From positions 558,001-622,000 of the forward strand of contig NZ_VOIW01000001.1 in assembly GCF_009659625.1 (NCBI RefSeq): a DNA stretch of 64,000 nt, in the 5' to 3' direction. The DNA is from Pseudomonas haemolytica. GTDB taxonomy: Bacteria > Pseudomonadota > Gammaproteobacteria > Pseudomonadales > Pseudomonadaceae. Of the stretch, positions 41,372 through 50,198 are shown piece by piece. Each line of letters starts with the position of its first letter. Positions within the stretch are counted from its first letter, which is position 1. The position numbers and the translations under genes were made by a program. The notes below the pieces were generated by a model. The model did not search any database. It worked only from the letters and a program-made list of their open reading frames with translations, and had not been told where the DNA came from.

Positions 41372-42994
41372 GTGAAGAACTGGACCCTGCGCCAAAGGAT
41401 TTTGGCGAGCTTTGCGGTAATCATCGCGATCATGCTGCTGATGGTGGTGCTCTCGTATTCGCGCCTGCTGAAGATTGAGGTCAGCGAGAATTCAGTTCGG
41501 GACGACGCGGTGCCCGGAGTCTTTTTCAGCTCGATGATTCGCAGCGCCTGGGTCGACAGCTACCTGCAAACCCAGGAAATTGTCGGAATCCACAAGAACC
41601 AGGCCATTTCCGAAGTCGACAAGCAGGACTACAAGTCCTTCGAGGCGCGGCTCGAGCAGCACATGGCCAGCTACGCCGGGACGATCAATATCGATCAGGA
41701 CCGCACCGAATTCGACGCCTTCGAAAAACTGCACCAGAACTACAACCGAATTCTCGCCCAAGTGCTGGAGGCCCATCAGAGCAATAACCCGGTCGAGGCG
41801 CTGAGGTTGTTCGACGAACAACTGACCCCCGCGTGGACCGCAGGCCGCATGAAGCTCAATGACATTATCAATGAGAACAAACAGGTCGCCGACAATGCTA
41901 CGGCCGCCATCGATGATGCCGTAGCGGCGGCGAAAATCAGCATGGGCGTCTCGCTGCTGCTGGCGATTCTCGCGGCGGCGCTGTGTGGCTTGTTGCTGAT
42001 GCGCGCGATCATGGCGCCGATGCAGCGTATCGTCGAAATCCTCGAAGTCATGCGCACCGGCGACCTGAGCAAACGCCTGAACCTGGAGCGCAAGGACGAA
42101 TTCAACGCGGTCGAGACGGGCTTCAACGACATGATGACCGAGCTGACCGCCCTGGTGTCCCAGGCACAGCGTTCGTCGGTGCAGGTCACCACCTCGGTCA
42201 CCGAGATTGCCGCGACTTCCAAGCAACAACAGGCCACGGCCACCGAAACTGCAGCCACGACCACCGAAATTGGCGCGACTTCCCGCGAGATTGCCGCCAC
42301 TTCCAAGGACTTGGTCCGCACCATGACCGAAGTGTCCACCGCCGCCGACCAGGCCTCGGTGGCTGCCGGCTCTGGCCAGCAAGGTCTGGCACGCATGGAA
42401 GAAACCATGCACTCGGTGATGGGCGCCGCCGATCTGGTCAATGCCAAGCTGGCGATCCTCAACGAGAAAGCCGGCAACATCAACCAGGTGGTGGTGACCA
42501 TCGTCAAAGTGGCTGACCAGACCAACCTGTTGTCCCTCAACGCCGCCATCGAGGCGGAGAAAGCCGGTGAATACGGTCGCGGTTTTGCCGTGGTGGCCAC
42601 CGAAGTGCGCCGTCTGGCCGACCAGACCGCCGTGGCGACCTACGACATCGAGCAGATGGTGCGGGAGATTCAGTCGGCGGTGTCGGCGGGTGTGATGGGC
42701 ATGGACAAGTTCTCCGAGGAAGTACGCCGGGGTATGTTCGAAGTGCAGCAAGTGGGCGAGCAGTTGTCACAGATCATCCATCAGGTGCAGGCCCTGGCGC
42801 CGCGGGTGTTGATGGTCAACGAAGGCATGCAGGCCCAGGCCACCGGCGCTGAGCAGATCAACCACGCGCTGGTGCAATTGGGCGATGCCAGCAGCCAGAC
42901 CGTCGAATCCCTGCGCCAGGCCAGCTTTGCCATTGATGAACTGAGCCAGGTTGCGGTCGGTCTGCGCAGCGGCGTGTCGCGTTTCAAAGTCTGA
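41372..42994 (+). CDS. wspA: WspA, membrane chemoreceptor of the Wsp system
   Basis: Senses surface contact or envelope stress and controls the WspE kinase. 540 residues: transmembrane helix ~8-30, periplasmic four-helix region to ~190, second transmembrane helix ~192-215, HAMP, and a methyl-accepting domain with the conserved hairpin tip ending in [17 protein letters not shown]. The start is GTG 41372 ([14 protein letters not shown]) with GAGGA 6 nt upstream; an in-frame ATG seven codons earlier has no RBS. First gene of a seven-gene operon with overlapping ends. Confidence 0.95.
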   Translation: MKNWTLRQRILASFAVIIAIMLLMVVLSYSRLLKIEVSENSVRDDAVPGVFFSSMIRSAWVDSYLQTQEIVGIHKNQAISEVDKQDYKSFEARLEQHMASYAGTINIDQDRTEFDAFEKLHQNYNRILAQVLEAHQSNNPVEALRLFDEQLTPAWTAGRMKLNDIINENKQVADNATAAIDDAVAAAKISMGVSLLLAILAAALCGLLLMRAIMAPMQRIVEILEVMRTGDLSKRLNLERKDEFNAVETGFNDMMTELTALVSQAQRSSVQVTTSVTEIAATSKQQQATATETAATTTEIGATSREIAATSKDLVRTMTEVSTAADQASVAAGSGQQGLARMEETMHSVMGAADLVNAKLAILNEKAGNINQVVVTIVKVADQTNLLSLNAAIEAEKAGEYGRGFAVVATEVRRLADQTAVATYDIEQMVREIQSAVSAGVMGMDKFSEEVRRGMFEVQQVGEQLSQIIHQVQALAPRVLMVNEGMQAQATGAEQINHALVQLGDASSQTVESLRQASFAIDELSQVAVGLRSGVSRFKV

Positions 42995-43506
42995 TGAGCG
43001 ACCTCGCGGCTAAACGCGGCGCCGTCCCGGCAGCGAAAAAGGCGTTGTTCCTGGTGTTCCACATCGGCAGTGAACGCTTTGCCCTCAAGGCCACCGAAGT
43101 GGCCGAGGTGCTGCCGCGCCTGCCGCTTAAACCCATCGCCCATGCGCCCCTGTGGGTGGCGGGTATCTTCGCCCATCGCGGGGCGCTGGTGCCGGTGATC
43201 GACTTGAGTGCCTTGACGTTCGGCACCTCGGCCCAGGCCCGCACCAGTACGCGGCTGGTGCTGGTCAATTACCAGCCGCAGCCCTGGAGCGAAGCCCGTC
43301 GACTGGGGCTGATCCTGGAGCAAGCCACCGACACCCTGCGTTGCGACCCCGCGGAGTTCCAGCCCTATGGCCTGGACAACCAGCAGGCGCCCTACCTTGG
43401 GCCGGTGCGTGAGGATGCGCAGGGCTTGATGCAGTGGATCAGCGTCGCCGATCTCTTGACCGCTGAGGTGCGCGCCTTACTGTTTTCCGCCGAGTTAAGC
43501 CTATGA
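42994..43506 (+). CDS. wspB: WspB, CheW-like adaptor
   Basis: Couples WspA to the kinase WspE. 170-residue single CheW domain (LVFHIGSERFALKATEVAEV, VAGIFAHRGALVPVIDLSAL). The start overlaps the wspA stop by one base (TGATG) and the end overlaps wspC by 4 bp. Confidence 0.94.
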   Translation: MSDLAAKRGAVPAAKKALFLVFHIGSERFALKATEVAEVLPRLPLKPIAHAPLWVAGIFAHRGALVPVIDLSALTFGTSAQARTSTRLVLVNYQPQPWSEARRLGLILEQATDTLRCDPAEFQPYGLDNQQAPYLGPVREDAQGLMQWISVADLLTAEVRALLFSAELSL

Positions 43507-44762
43507 GCAGTGACCCACGATTTTCGGCGTTCTTGAAAGAGCGCATCGGCCTGGACGTCGCCTCGGTGGGCGAGGCGATCATCGAGCGTGCGGTGCGCCA
43601 GCGCTGCCAGTCATCCCAGGCGCCGTCGGCGGAGGCTTACTGGCAGCACCTGCAAAACTCCCATGACGAGCAGCAGGCGCTGATCGAAGCGGTGATCGTC
43701 CCCGAGACCTGGTTTTTCCGCTATCCCGAATCCTTTGCAACCTTGGCCCGTCTTGCCCAAGAGCGCCTGGCCGAGATCAAGCAGATGCGTGCCCTGCGTA
43801 TTCTCAGCCTGCCGTGTTCTACCGGTGAAGAGCCCTATTCGATTGCCATGGCCTTGCTCGACGCGGGGGTGGCGCCCCACCAGTTCAAGGTGCAGGGCAT
43901 GGACGTCAGCCCGCTGTCGGTGGAACGTGCGCGGCGCGGTGTGTACGGCAAGAACTCCTTTCGTGGGGCCGATCTTGAATTTCGCGATCGACATTTCACT
44001 GAGGAAGAGGGCGGTTACCGCATCGCCGACCGGGTGCGCGAACAAGTGCGCCTGCAAGTCGGCAACTTGCTTGACCCGACGCTGCTGGCAAACGAGCCGA
44101 CCTACGACTTTGTGTTCTGCCGCAACCTGCTGATCTATTTCGACCAGCCGACCCAAAAACAAGTGTTTGACGTGCTCAAGGCGCTGACCCATGTCGACGG
44201 CGTGCTCTTTATAGGCCCCGCCGAAGGCAGCCTGCTGGGGCGCCACGGCATGCGTTCGATCGGCGTGCCGCAATCTTTTGCTTTTAGCCGGCACGTAGAG
44301 CAAGCCCCGCCGGCCCCGGTCTTCGTGCCGATGCCCGCGCCAACACCGCAGCGTAGCGCGGCACCGATACCGATTAAGCCGCGTCCGTTCAGCACGGTCA
44401 GCCCCCCAGTGCCGCCGGTCAAGGCGCCACACACCGACGCAGGGGACTTGCTCGGCCAGATCGCGACCTTGGCCAATGAAGGCAAAAGCGCCGAGGCGCG
44501 TGCCGCCTGCGAGCGCTATTTGAGCAGCCATCCACCGGCCGCCCAGGTGTTTTACTGGCTTGGGCTGCTCAGCGATGTGGCCGGCAGCGCCCTGGAAGCC
44601 CAGGGGTATTACCGAAAAGCCTTGTACCTGGAGCCGCAGCATCCGCAGGCCTTGATGCACCTGGCCGCGTTGCTCGAGTCCCAAGGCGACAGTGCGGGGG
44701 CGCGCCGTCTGCAAGCACGCGCTGCCCGTAGCGAGCGAGCTGACAGTGAGTCCAAACGATGA
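43503..44762 (+). CDS. wspC: WspC, CheR-like methyltransferase with TPR domain
   Basis: Methylates WspA and raises signalling. 419 residues: CheR N-terminal helices, the AdoMet site LRILSLPCSTGEEPYSIAMA, and the YDFVFCRNLLIYFDQPTQKQ block, then a Pro-rich linker (~265-310) and two to three TPR-like repeats (FYWLGLLSDVAGSALEAQGY). Tail ends basic. Overlaps its neighbours by 4 bp. Confidence 0.95.
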   Translation: MSSDPRFSAFLKERIGLDVASVGEAIIERAVRQRCQSSQAPSAEAYWQHLQNSHDEQQALIEAVIVPETWFFRYPESFATLARLAQERLAEIKQMRALRILSLPCSTGEEPYSIAMALLDAGVAPHQFKVQGMDVSPLSVERARRGVYGKNSFRGADLEFRDRHFTEEEGGYRIADRVREQVRLQVGNLLDPTLLANEPTYDFVFCRNLLIYFDQPTQKQVFDVLKALTHVDGVLFIGPAEGSLLGRHGMRSIGVPQSFAFSRHVEQAPPAPVFVPMPAPTPQRSAAPIPIKPRPFSTVSPPVPPVKAPHTDAGDLLGQIATLANEGKSAEARAACERYLSSHPPAAQVFYWLGLLSDVAGSALEAQGYYRKALYLEPQHPQALMHLAALLESQGDSAGARRLQARAARSERADSESKR

Positions 44763-45460
44763 GTAGCCCTGACGCGCTCGACACCGCAGGCCTGGACCTG
44801 ACGCTGACCGATACCCAAGCCATCGACGACTGCTGGAACCGCATTGGCATTCATGGCGACAAGTCCTGCCCATTGCTGGCGGAACACATCCACTGCCGCA
44901 ATTGCTCGGTCTATTCAGCCGCTGCCACGCGCCTGCTGGACCGTTATGCATTGCAGCAGGACGACCATCGCCAGCAGGCAGCCGCCGAAGCAGATACCGA
45001 GGTGGTCACCCGTTCCCTGTTGATGTTCCGCCTCGGTGAAGAATGGCTCGGTATCGCCACCCGCTGCCTGGTGGAAGTCGCGCCGTTGCAGCCGATCCAC
45101 TCCTTGCCGCACCAGCGCTCCCGGGCGCTGCTGGGCGTGGCCAATGTACGCGGCGCATTGGTGGCGTGCCTGTCGCTGGTAGAACTGTTGGGCCTGGACA
45201 GCACCAGTACCGGCGCTACTGGCGGGCGCATCATGCCGCGCATGTTGATCATCGCCGCCCAGGACGGCCCGGTCGTTGTGCCGGTGGACGAAGTGGATGG
45301 CATCCATGCCATCGATGAGCGCACCTTGAAGGCGGCGTCGGCCTCCGGCACCCAGGCCAGCGCACGCTATACCCAAGGCGTGTTGCAGTGGAAAGGCCGC
45401 AGTTTGCGCTGGCTGGACGAAGCACAATTGTTGTCCGCCGTGACCCGGAGCCTCGCATGA
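44759..45460 (+). CDS. wspD: WspD, CheW-like adaptor
   Basis: Second adaptor of the Wsp complex, 233 residues. Residues ~25-60 carry a Cys-containing segment (CPLLAEHIHCRNCSVYSAAA), and the CheW domain begins near residue 85 (SLLMFRLGEEWLGIATRCLV). The Cys cluster is typical of WspD. Overlaps wspE by 4 bp. Confidence 0.94.
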   Translation: MSSPDALDTAGLDLTLTDTQAIDDCWNRIGIHGDKSCPLLAEHIHCRNCSVYSAAATRLLDRYALQQDDHRQQAAAEADTEVVTRSLLMFRLGEEWLGIATRCLVEVAPLQPIHSLPHQRSRALLGVANVRGALVACLSLVELLGLDSTSTGATGGRIMPRMLIIAAQDGPVVVPVDEVDGIHAIDERTLKAASASGTQASARYTQGVLQWKGRSLRWLDEAQLLSAVTRSLA

Positions 45461-47733
45461 CCCCCGACCAGATGCGCGATGCCTCGCTGTTGGAACTGTT
45501 CAGCCTGGAGGCCGATGCGCAGACCCAGGTGTTGAGCGCGGGCCTGTTGGCCCTGGAGCGCAACCCGACCCAGGCCGACCAGCTTGAAGCCTGCATGCGC
45601 GCCGCGCACTCGCTCAAGGGCGCAGCGCGGATTGTCGGCGTGGATGCCGGGGTCAGCGTGGCCCACGTCATGGAGGATTGCCTTGTCAGCGCCCAGGAAG
45701 GCCGCCTTTACCTGCAACCCGAACATATCGACGCGTTGCTGCAAGGCACTGACCTGCTGATGCGTATCGCCACCCCAGGCAACGAGGTGGGGCCGGCGGA
45801 TATCGAGGCCTATGTGGCGCTGATGGAGCGCTTGCTCGATCCGACGCAACCCACCGCCATGCTCGCGCCAAAGCCCGAGCCCGAGCCTGCCCCCGCGCCC
45901 ATCGTTGAAGCGTTGCCGGAGCCGGAGCCCGCACCGCCCGTCAGCAGTGAAGCGCCGCGCCAGAACAAGCGCATGACCGAAGGTGGCGAGCGCGTTCTGC
46001 GGGTAACCGCCGAGCGCTTGAACAGCCTGTTGGACCTGTCCAGCAAGTCCCTGGTGGAAACCCAGCGCCTCAAGCCGTACCTGGCCAGCATGCAACGCCT
46101 CAAGCGCATTCAAAGTAACGGTTTGCGCGCCCTGGATGCCCTGGATGGCCAACTCAAGGCCCTGGACTTGAACCTGGAAGCCCAGGAGGCCCTGGCCGAT
46201 ACCCGTCGCCTGTTGAGCGAAGCCCAGGCGCTGCTGGCGGAAAAAAATGCCGAGCTGGATGAGTTCGGCTGGCAGGCCGGCCAGCGTGCCCAGGTGCTCT
46301 ACGACACCGCACTGGCGTGCCGCATGCGCCCGTTTGCCGACGTGCTGGCCGGGCAAGCGCGCATGGTGCGTGACCTGGGCCGCAGCCTGGGCAAGCAAGT
46401 GCGCCTGGAGATCGAGGGCGAGAAGACCCAGGTCGACCGCGATGTGTTGGAAAAACTCGAGGCGCCGCTCACCCATTTATTACGCAATGCCGTCGACCAC
46501 GGCATCGAAACCCCCGAGCAGCGCGTGCTGGCGGGCAAACCGGCGGAAGGTTTGATTCGCCTGCGCGCGTCCCACCAGGCCGGGTTGCTGGTGCTGGAGT
46601 TGAGCGATGACGGCAACGGTGTCGACCTTGAGCGTCTGCGCGGCTCGATCGTTGACCGGCACCTGTCGCCGGTGGAAACCGCCCTGCGTCTGAGCGAAGA
46701 GGAACTGCTGACGTTCCTGTTCCTGCCAGGGTTCAGCCTGCGCGACAAAGTCACCGAAGTGTCCGGGCGCGGCGTCGGCCTGGACGCCGTGCAGCATATG
46801 GTCCGCCAACTGCGCGGCGCAGTGGTACTGGAGCAGACGGCGGGGCAGGGCAGCCGCTTCCACCTGGAAGTGCCGTTGACCTTGTCGGTGGTGCGTAGCC
46901 TGGTGGTGGAGGTGGGTGAAGAAGCCTATGCCTTCCCCTTGGCTCATATTGAACGCATGTGCGACCTGGCTCCCGACGATATCGTGCAGTTGGAAGGCCG
47001 CCAGCACTTCTGGCATGAAGGCCGGCATGTTGGCCTGGTTGCCGCCAGCCAGTTGTTGCAGCGGCCGGCCGGGCAAAACCCTTCAGATACCTTGAAAGTG
47101 GTGGTGATCCGCGAGCGCGACGCCGTGTATGGAATAGCCGTGGAGCGCTTTATCGGTGAGCGCACTCTGGTGGTATTGCCGCTGGATGATCGCCTGGGCA
47201 AGGTCCAGGATATTTCTGCGGGCGCCTTGCTCGATGACGGCTCGGTGGTATTGATCGTCGACGTGGAAGACATGCTGCGTTCGGTGGACAAACTGCTCAA
47301 CACCGGCCGCCTGGAGCGCATCGCCCGGCGCAGCCAGCAAGCCACCGAAGCACCACGCAAGCGCGTGCTGGTGGTGGACGACTCGCTGACCGTGCGCGAG
47401 CTGCAACGCAAATTATTACTCAATCGCGGTTATGAAGTCGCTGTTGCGGTCGATGGCATGGATGGTTGGAACGCACTGCGCTCCGAGGACTTCGACCTGC
47501 TTATCACTGACATTGATATGCCTCGCATGGATGGAATTGAATTGGTCACACTCTTGCGTCGTGACAGCCGCCTGCAATCGTTGCCGGTGATGGTGGTTTC
47601 CTACAAGGATCGTGAAGAAGACCGACGACGTGGACTCGACGCCGGCGCCGACTATTATTTAGCCAAAGCCAGTTTCCATGACGACGCCTTGCTCGACGCC
47701 GTGGTTGAACTGATTGGAGGTGCCCGGGCATGA
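45457..47733 (+). CDS. wspE: WspE, hybrid CheA-type histidine kinase with receiver domain
   Basis: Phosphorylates WspR and WspF. 758 residues: N-terminal HPt domain with the phospho-His in RAAHSLKGAARIVG, a Pro/Glu-rich linker (~130-165), dimerisation helices, an HATPase with N box HLLRNAVDHGIETP and G boxes (LSDDGNGVDL, SGRGVGLDAV), a CheW-like domain and a C-terminal receiver (VLVVDDSLTV ... LLITDIDMPRMDG). The start at ATG 45457 overlaps wspD. Confidence 0.95.
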   Translation: MTPDQMRDASLLELFSLEADAQTQVLSAGLLALERNPTQADQLEACMRAAHSLKGAARIVGVDAGVSVAHVMEDCLVSAQEGRLYLQPEHIDALLQGTDLLMRIATPGNEVGPADIEAYVALMERLLDPTQPTAMLAPKPEPEPAPAPIVEALPEPEPAPPVSSEAPRQNKRMTEGGERVLRVTAERLNSLLDLSSKSLVETQRLKPYLASMQRLKRIQSNGLRALDALDGQLKALDLNLEAQEALADTRRLLSEAQALLAEKNAELDEFGWQAGQRAQVLYDTALACRMRPFADVLAGQARMVRDLGRSLGKQVRLEIEGEKTQVDRDVLEKLEAPLTHLLRNAVDHGIETPEQRVLAGKPAEGLIRLRASHQAGLLVLELSDDGNGVDLERLRGSIVDRHLSPVETALRLSEEELLTFLFLPGFSLRDKVTEVSGRGVGLDAVQHMVRQLRGAVVLEQTAGQGSRFHLEVPLTLSVVRSLVVEVGEEAYAFPLAHIERMCDLAPDDIVQLEGRQHFWHEGRHVGLVAASQLLQRPAGQNPSDTLKVVVIRERDAVYGIAVERFIGERTLVVLPLDDRLGKVQDISAGALLDDGSVVLIVDVEDMLRSVDKLLNTGRLERIARRSQQATEAPRKRVLVVDDSLTVRELQRKLLLNRGYEVAVAVDGMDGWNALRSEDFDLLITDIDMPRMDGIELVTLLRRDSRLQSLPVMVVSYKDREEDRRRGLDAGADYYLAKASFHDDALLDAVVELIGGARA

Positions 47734-48740
47734 GGATTGCGATCGTCAACGACATGCCCCTGGCAGTGGAGGCCTTGCGTCGTGCCTTGAGCTTCGAACC
47801 TGCCCATCAGGTGGTGTGGGTCGCCAGCAATGGCCTGGAAGCGGTGCAGCGTTGCGCCGAACTGACCCCGGACCTGATCCTGATGGACCTGATCATGCCG
47901 GTGATGGACGGTGTGGAGGCCACCCGGCAGATCATGGCCGAAACGCCATGCCCGATTGTGATAGTCACTGTGGATCGCCAGGCCAACGTCAGCCGTGTGT
48001 TCGAGGCGATGGGGCATGGAGCCCTGGACGTAGTGGATACCCCGGCGCTGGGCGTGGGCAACCCCAAGGATGCGGCAGCACCGTTGCTGCGCAAGATCCT
48101 CAATATTGGCTGGCTGGTCGGCCAGCGTGGCAGTCGCGTGCGTGCCGAAGCCCCGCCGCAGCGCGTCACCGGCAAGCGTCAACGGCTGGTGGCGATTGGT
48201 TCTTCAGCCGGTGGGCCGGCGGCCCTGGAAGTTCTGCTCAAGGCCTTGCCGCGGGATTTTCCCGCCGCCATCGTGCTGGTGCAGCACGTGGACCAGGTAT
48301 TTGCCGCAGGCATGGCCGAGTGGCTCAGCAGCGCTTCCGGCCTGCCGGTACGCCTGGCCTGTGAAGGCGAGCCGCCCCAAACCGGCGTGGTATTGCTGGC
48401 TGGCACCAACCACCATATTCGCTTGTTGAAAAATGGCACGCTAGCCTATACCGCAGAGCCGGTAAACGAGATTTACCGGCCGTCCATCGACGTGTTTTTC
48501 GAAAGCGTCGCCAGCTACTGGAACGGTGACGCCGTCGGCGTATTGCTCACCGGTATGGGGCGCGATGGGGCCCAGGGCCTCAAGTTGATGCGGGAACAAG
48601 GATATTTGACCATCGCCCAGGACCAGCAGAGTTCGGCGGTGTATGGCATGCCCAAAGCGGCGGCGGCGATTGACGCTGCTGTTGAAATTCGCCCACTGGA
48701 TAGAATTGCGCCCCGATTGCTGGAGGTCTTTGCAAAATGA
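47730..48740 (+). CDS. wspF: WspF, CheB-like methylesterase (negative regulator)
   Basis: Demethylates WspA and lowers WspR activation; loss of function gives wrinkly-spreader or autoaggregating variants in Pseudomonas. 336 residues: receiver with phospho-Asp in LILMDLIMPVMDGV (~Asp54), linker, and a methylesterase with catalytic Ser in AIGSSAGGPAALEV, His in VLVQHVDQVF and Asp in LTGMGRDGAQGL. The reading frame is intact here, so the wild-type form is expected. Confidence 0.95.
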   Translation: MRIAIVNDMPLAVEALRRALSFEPAHQVVWVASNGLEAVQRCAELTPDLILMDLIMPVMDGVEATRQIMAETPCPIVIVTVDRQANVSRVFEAMGHGALDVVDTPALGVGNPKDAAAPLLRKILNIGWLVGQRGSRVRAEAPPQRVTGKRQRLVAIGSSAGGPAALEVLLKALPRDFPAAIVLVQHVDQVFAAGMAEWLSSASGLPVRLACEGEPPQTGVVLLAGTNHHIRLLKNGTLAYTAEPVNEIYRPSIDVFFESVASYWNGDAVGVLLTGMGRDGAQGLKLMREQGYLTIAQDQQSSAVYGMPKAAAAIDAAVEIRPLDRIAPRLLEVFAK

Positions 48741-48791
48741 ACAAAATCTCCCGCCATGCTGGCTTGCAGGCAGTAGTTCAGGTGATTGCAC

Positions 48792-49793
48792 ATGAATGAT
48801 TTACAGCTCGACGACTTCAAGACCGACGAAAACGCCGCCATGGTGTTGCTGGTCGACGACCAGGCCATGATCGGCGAGGCCGTGCGGCGCGGCCTGGCCC
48901 ATGAAGAAAACATCGACTTCCATTTTTGCGCCGACCCGCACCAGGCGATTGCCCAGGCGATCCGCATCAAGCCGACGGTGATCCTGCAAGACCTGGTGAT
49001 GCCAGGCCTCGACGGCCTGACCCTGGTGCGTGAATACCGCAATCACCCGGCCACCGCGAATATCCCGATCATCGTGCTTTCCACCAAGGAAGACCCGCTG
49101 ATCAAGAGCGCGGCCTTTGCGGCCGGGGCCAACGATTACCTGGTCAAGCTGCCGGACAACATTGAATTGGTGGCGCGCATTCGCTACCACTCGCGCTCCT
49201 ACATGACCCTGTTGCAGCGCGACGCCGCCTACCGCGCGTTGCGGGTCAGCCAGCAACAGCTGCTGGATACCAATCTGGTGCTGCAACGCCTGATGAACTC
49301 CGACGGCCTGACCGGGCTGTCCAACCGCCGCCACTTCGATGAATACCTGGAGCTGGAATGGCGGCGCGCCATGCGCGACCAGACCCAGCTGTCTTTGCTG
49401 ATGATCGACGTGGATTTCTTCAAGACCTACAACGACAGCTTCGGCCACGTCGAAGGCGACGAAGCCCTGCGTAAAGTCGCCGCCGCTATCCGCGACGCCA
49501 GCAGTCGCCCCTCGGATTTGCCAGCGCGCTATGGCGGTGAAGAGTTCGCCCTGGTGCTGCCAAACACCTCGCCGGGCGGTGCGCGGTTGGTGGCGGAAAA
49601 ACTGCGCATGGCGGTGGCGGCGCTGAAAATCCCGCATATTGCCCCGGCCGAGGGCGCGAGCCTGACCATCAGCATCGGGCTTTCAACCCTGACACCGGTA
49701 CAAGGTACGGATTGCCGGCAACTGATCATGGCGGCGGACAAGGGGCTGTATACGGCCAAGCATAATGGGCGTAATCAGGTAGGTATCGAGTGA
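48792..49793 (+). CDS. wspR: WspR, response-regulator diguanylate cyclase
   Basis: Makes c-di-GMP when phosphorylated, switching on cellulose/biofilm production. 333 residues: receiver with phosphoacceptor Asp67 (VILQDLVMP), linker helix, GGDEF domain with active site RYGGEEFAL and an RxxD inhibitory site (RPSD) just before it. Both the length and Asp67 agree with SBW25 WspR. The ATG at 48792 is chosen; the TTG two codons upstream has no advantage. Last gene of the operon. Confidence 0.95.
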   Translation: MNDLQLDDFKTDENAAMVLLVDDQAMIGEAVRRGLAHEENIDFHFCADPHQAIAQAIRIKPTVILQDLVMPGLDGLTLVREYRNHPATANIPIIVLSTKEDPLIKSAAFAAGANDYLVKLPDNIELVARIRYHSRSYMTLLQRDAAYRALRVSQQQLLDTNLVLQRLMNSDGLTGLSNRRHFDEYLELEWRRAMRDQTQLSLLMIDVDFFKTYNDSFGHVEGDEALRKVAAAIRDASSRPSDLPARYGGEEFALVLPNTSPGGARLVAEKLRMAVAALKIPHIAPAEGASLTISIGLSTLTPVQGTDCRQLIMAADKGLYTAKHNGRNQVGIE

Positions 49794-49894
49794 GCCGGGG
49801 CCAGCGTAAACCCAGGTAAGGGAGTAACTCCCCTCACACACCTGGAGCTTCAGGGCTTGCGGGTTGACTGCAACTGAAGAGTGGTTGAAATAAG

Positions 49895-49929
49895 ATCTCC
49901 ACCATCAATGCCTAATTGATGGTGGAGAT
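49895..49929. terminator. Long hairpin between wspR and the immunity gene
   Basis: A 15-bp perfect stem ATCTCCACCATCAAT / ATTGATGGTGGAGAT with a 5-nt loop. Downstream on the minus strand the bases CTTATTT offer a weak T tract, so it may end the pyocin/immunity transcript. A smaller hairpin (GGGAG-TAA-CTCCC, ~49819) lies nearer wspR. Confidence 0.7.
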
Positions 49930-49939
49930 TACGGGGGGG

Positions 49940-50194
49940 TTACTCTTCTTTAAAACCAGGCTTGCCATTAGCTGCGCGCCATTCTTTAACTTCTTTTACG
50001 ATGCCTTCAGGGCTGTCTTCTCTGTCATCTCTTGGATAGTAGATTAGGTCTGCGCCATCAGGGTGCTCCGTCAGACGCTCAAATTCGAAAACCATTTCGA
50101 TGTCTTCCTCTTCGGTGCGTATGCTGCTGTCACAAAGAGAAACTACAAAATTTAGAAATTCGGTCTCTGTATATTCACTGATTAAAGTTTTCAT
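49940..50194 (-). CDS. Immunity protein for DNase S-type pyocin/colicin
   Basis: 84 residues of the colicin E2/E8/E9-pyocin S immunity family: start MKTLISEYTETEFLNFVVSL, acidic region with SIRTEEEDIEMVFEFERLTE, and the toxin-contact motif IYYPRDDREDSPEGIV. It binds and blocks the HNH nuclease encoded 4 bp upstream in the same transcript. Confidence 0.95.
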   Translation of the reverse strand: MKTLISEYTETEFLNFVVSLCDSSIRTEEEDIEMVFEFERLTEHPDGADLIYYPRDDREDSPEGIVKEVKEWRAANGKPGFKEE

Positions 50195-50198
50195 AATG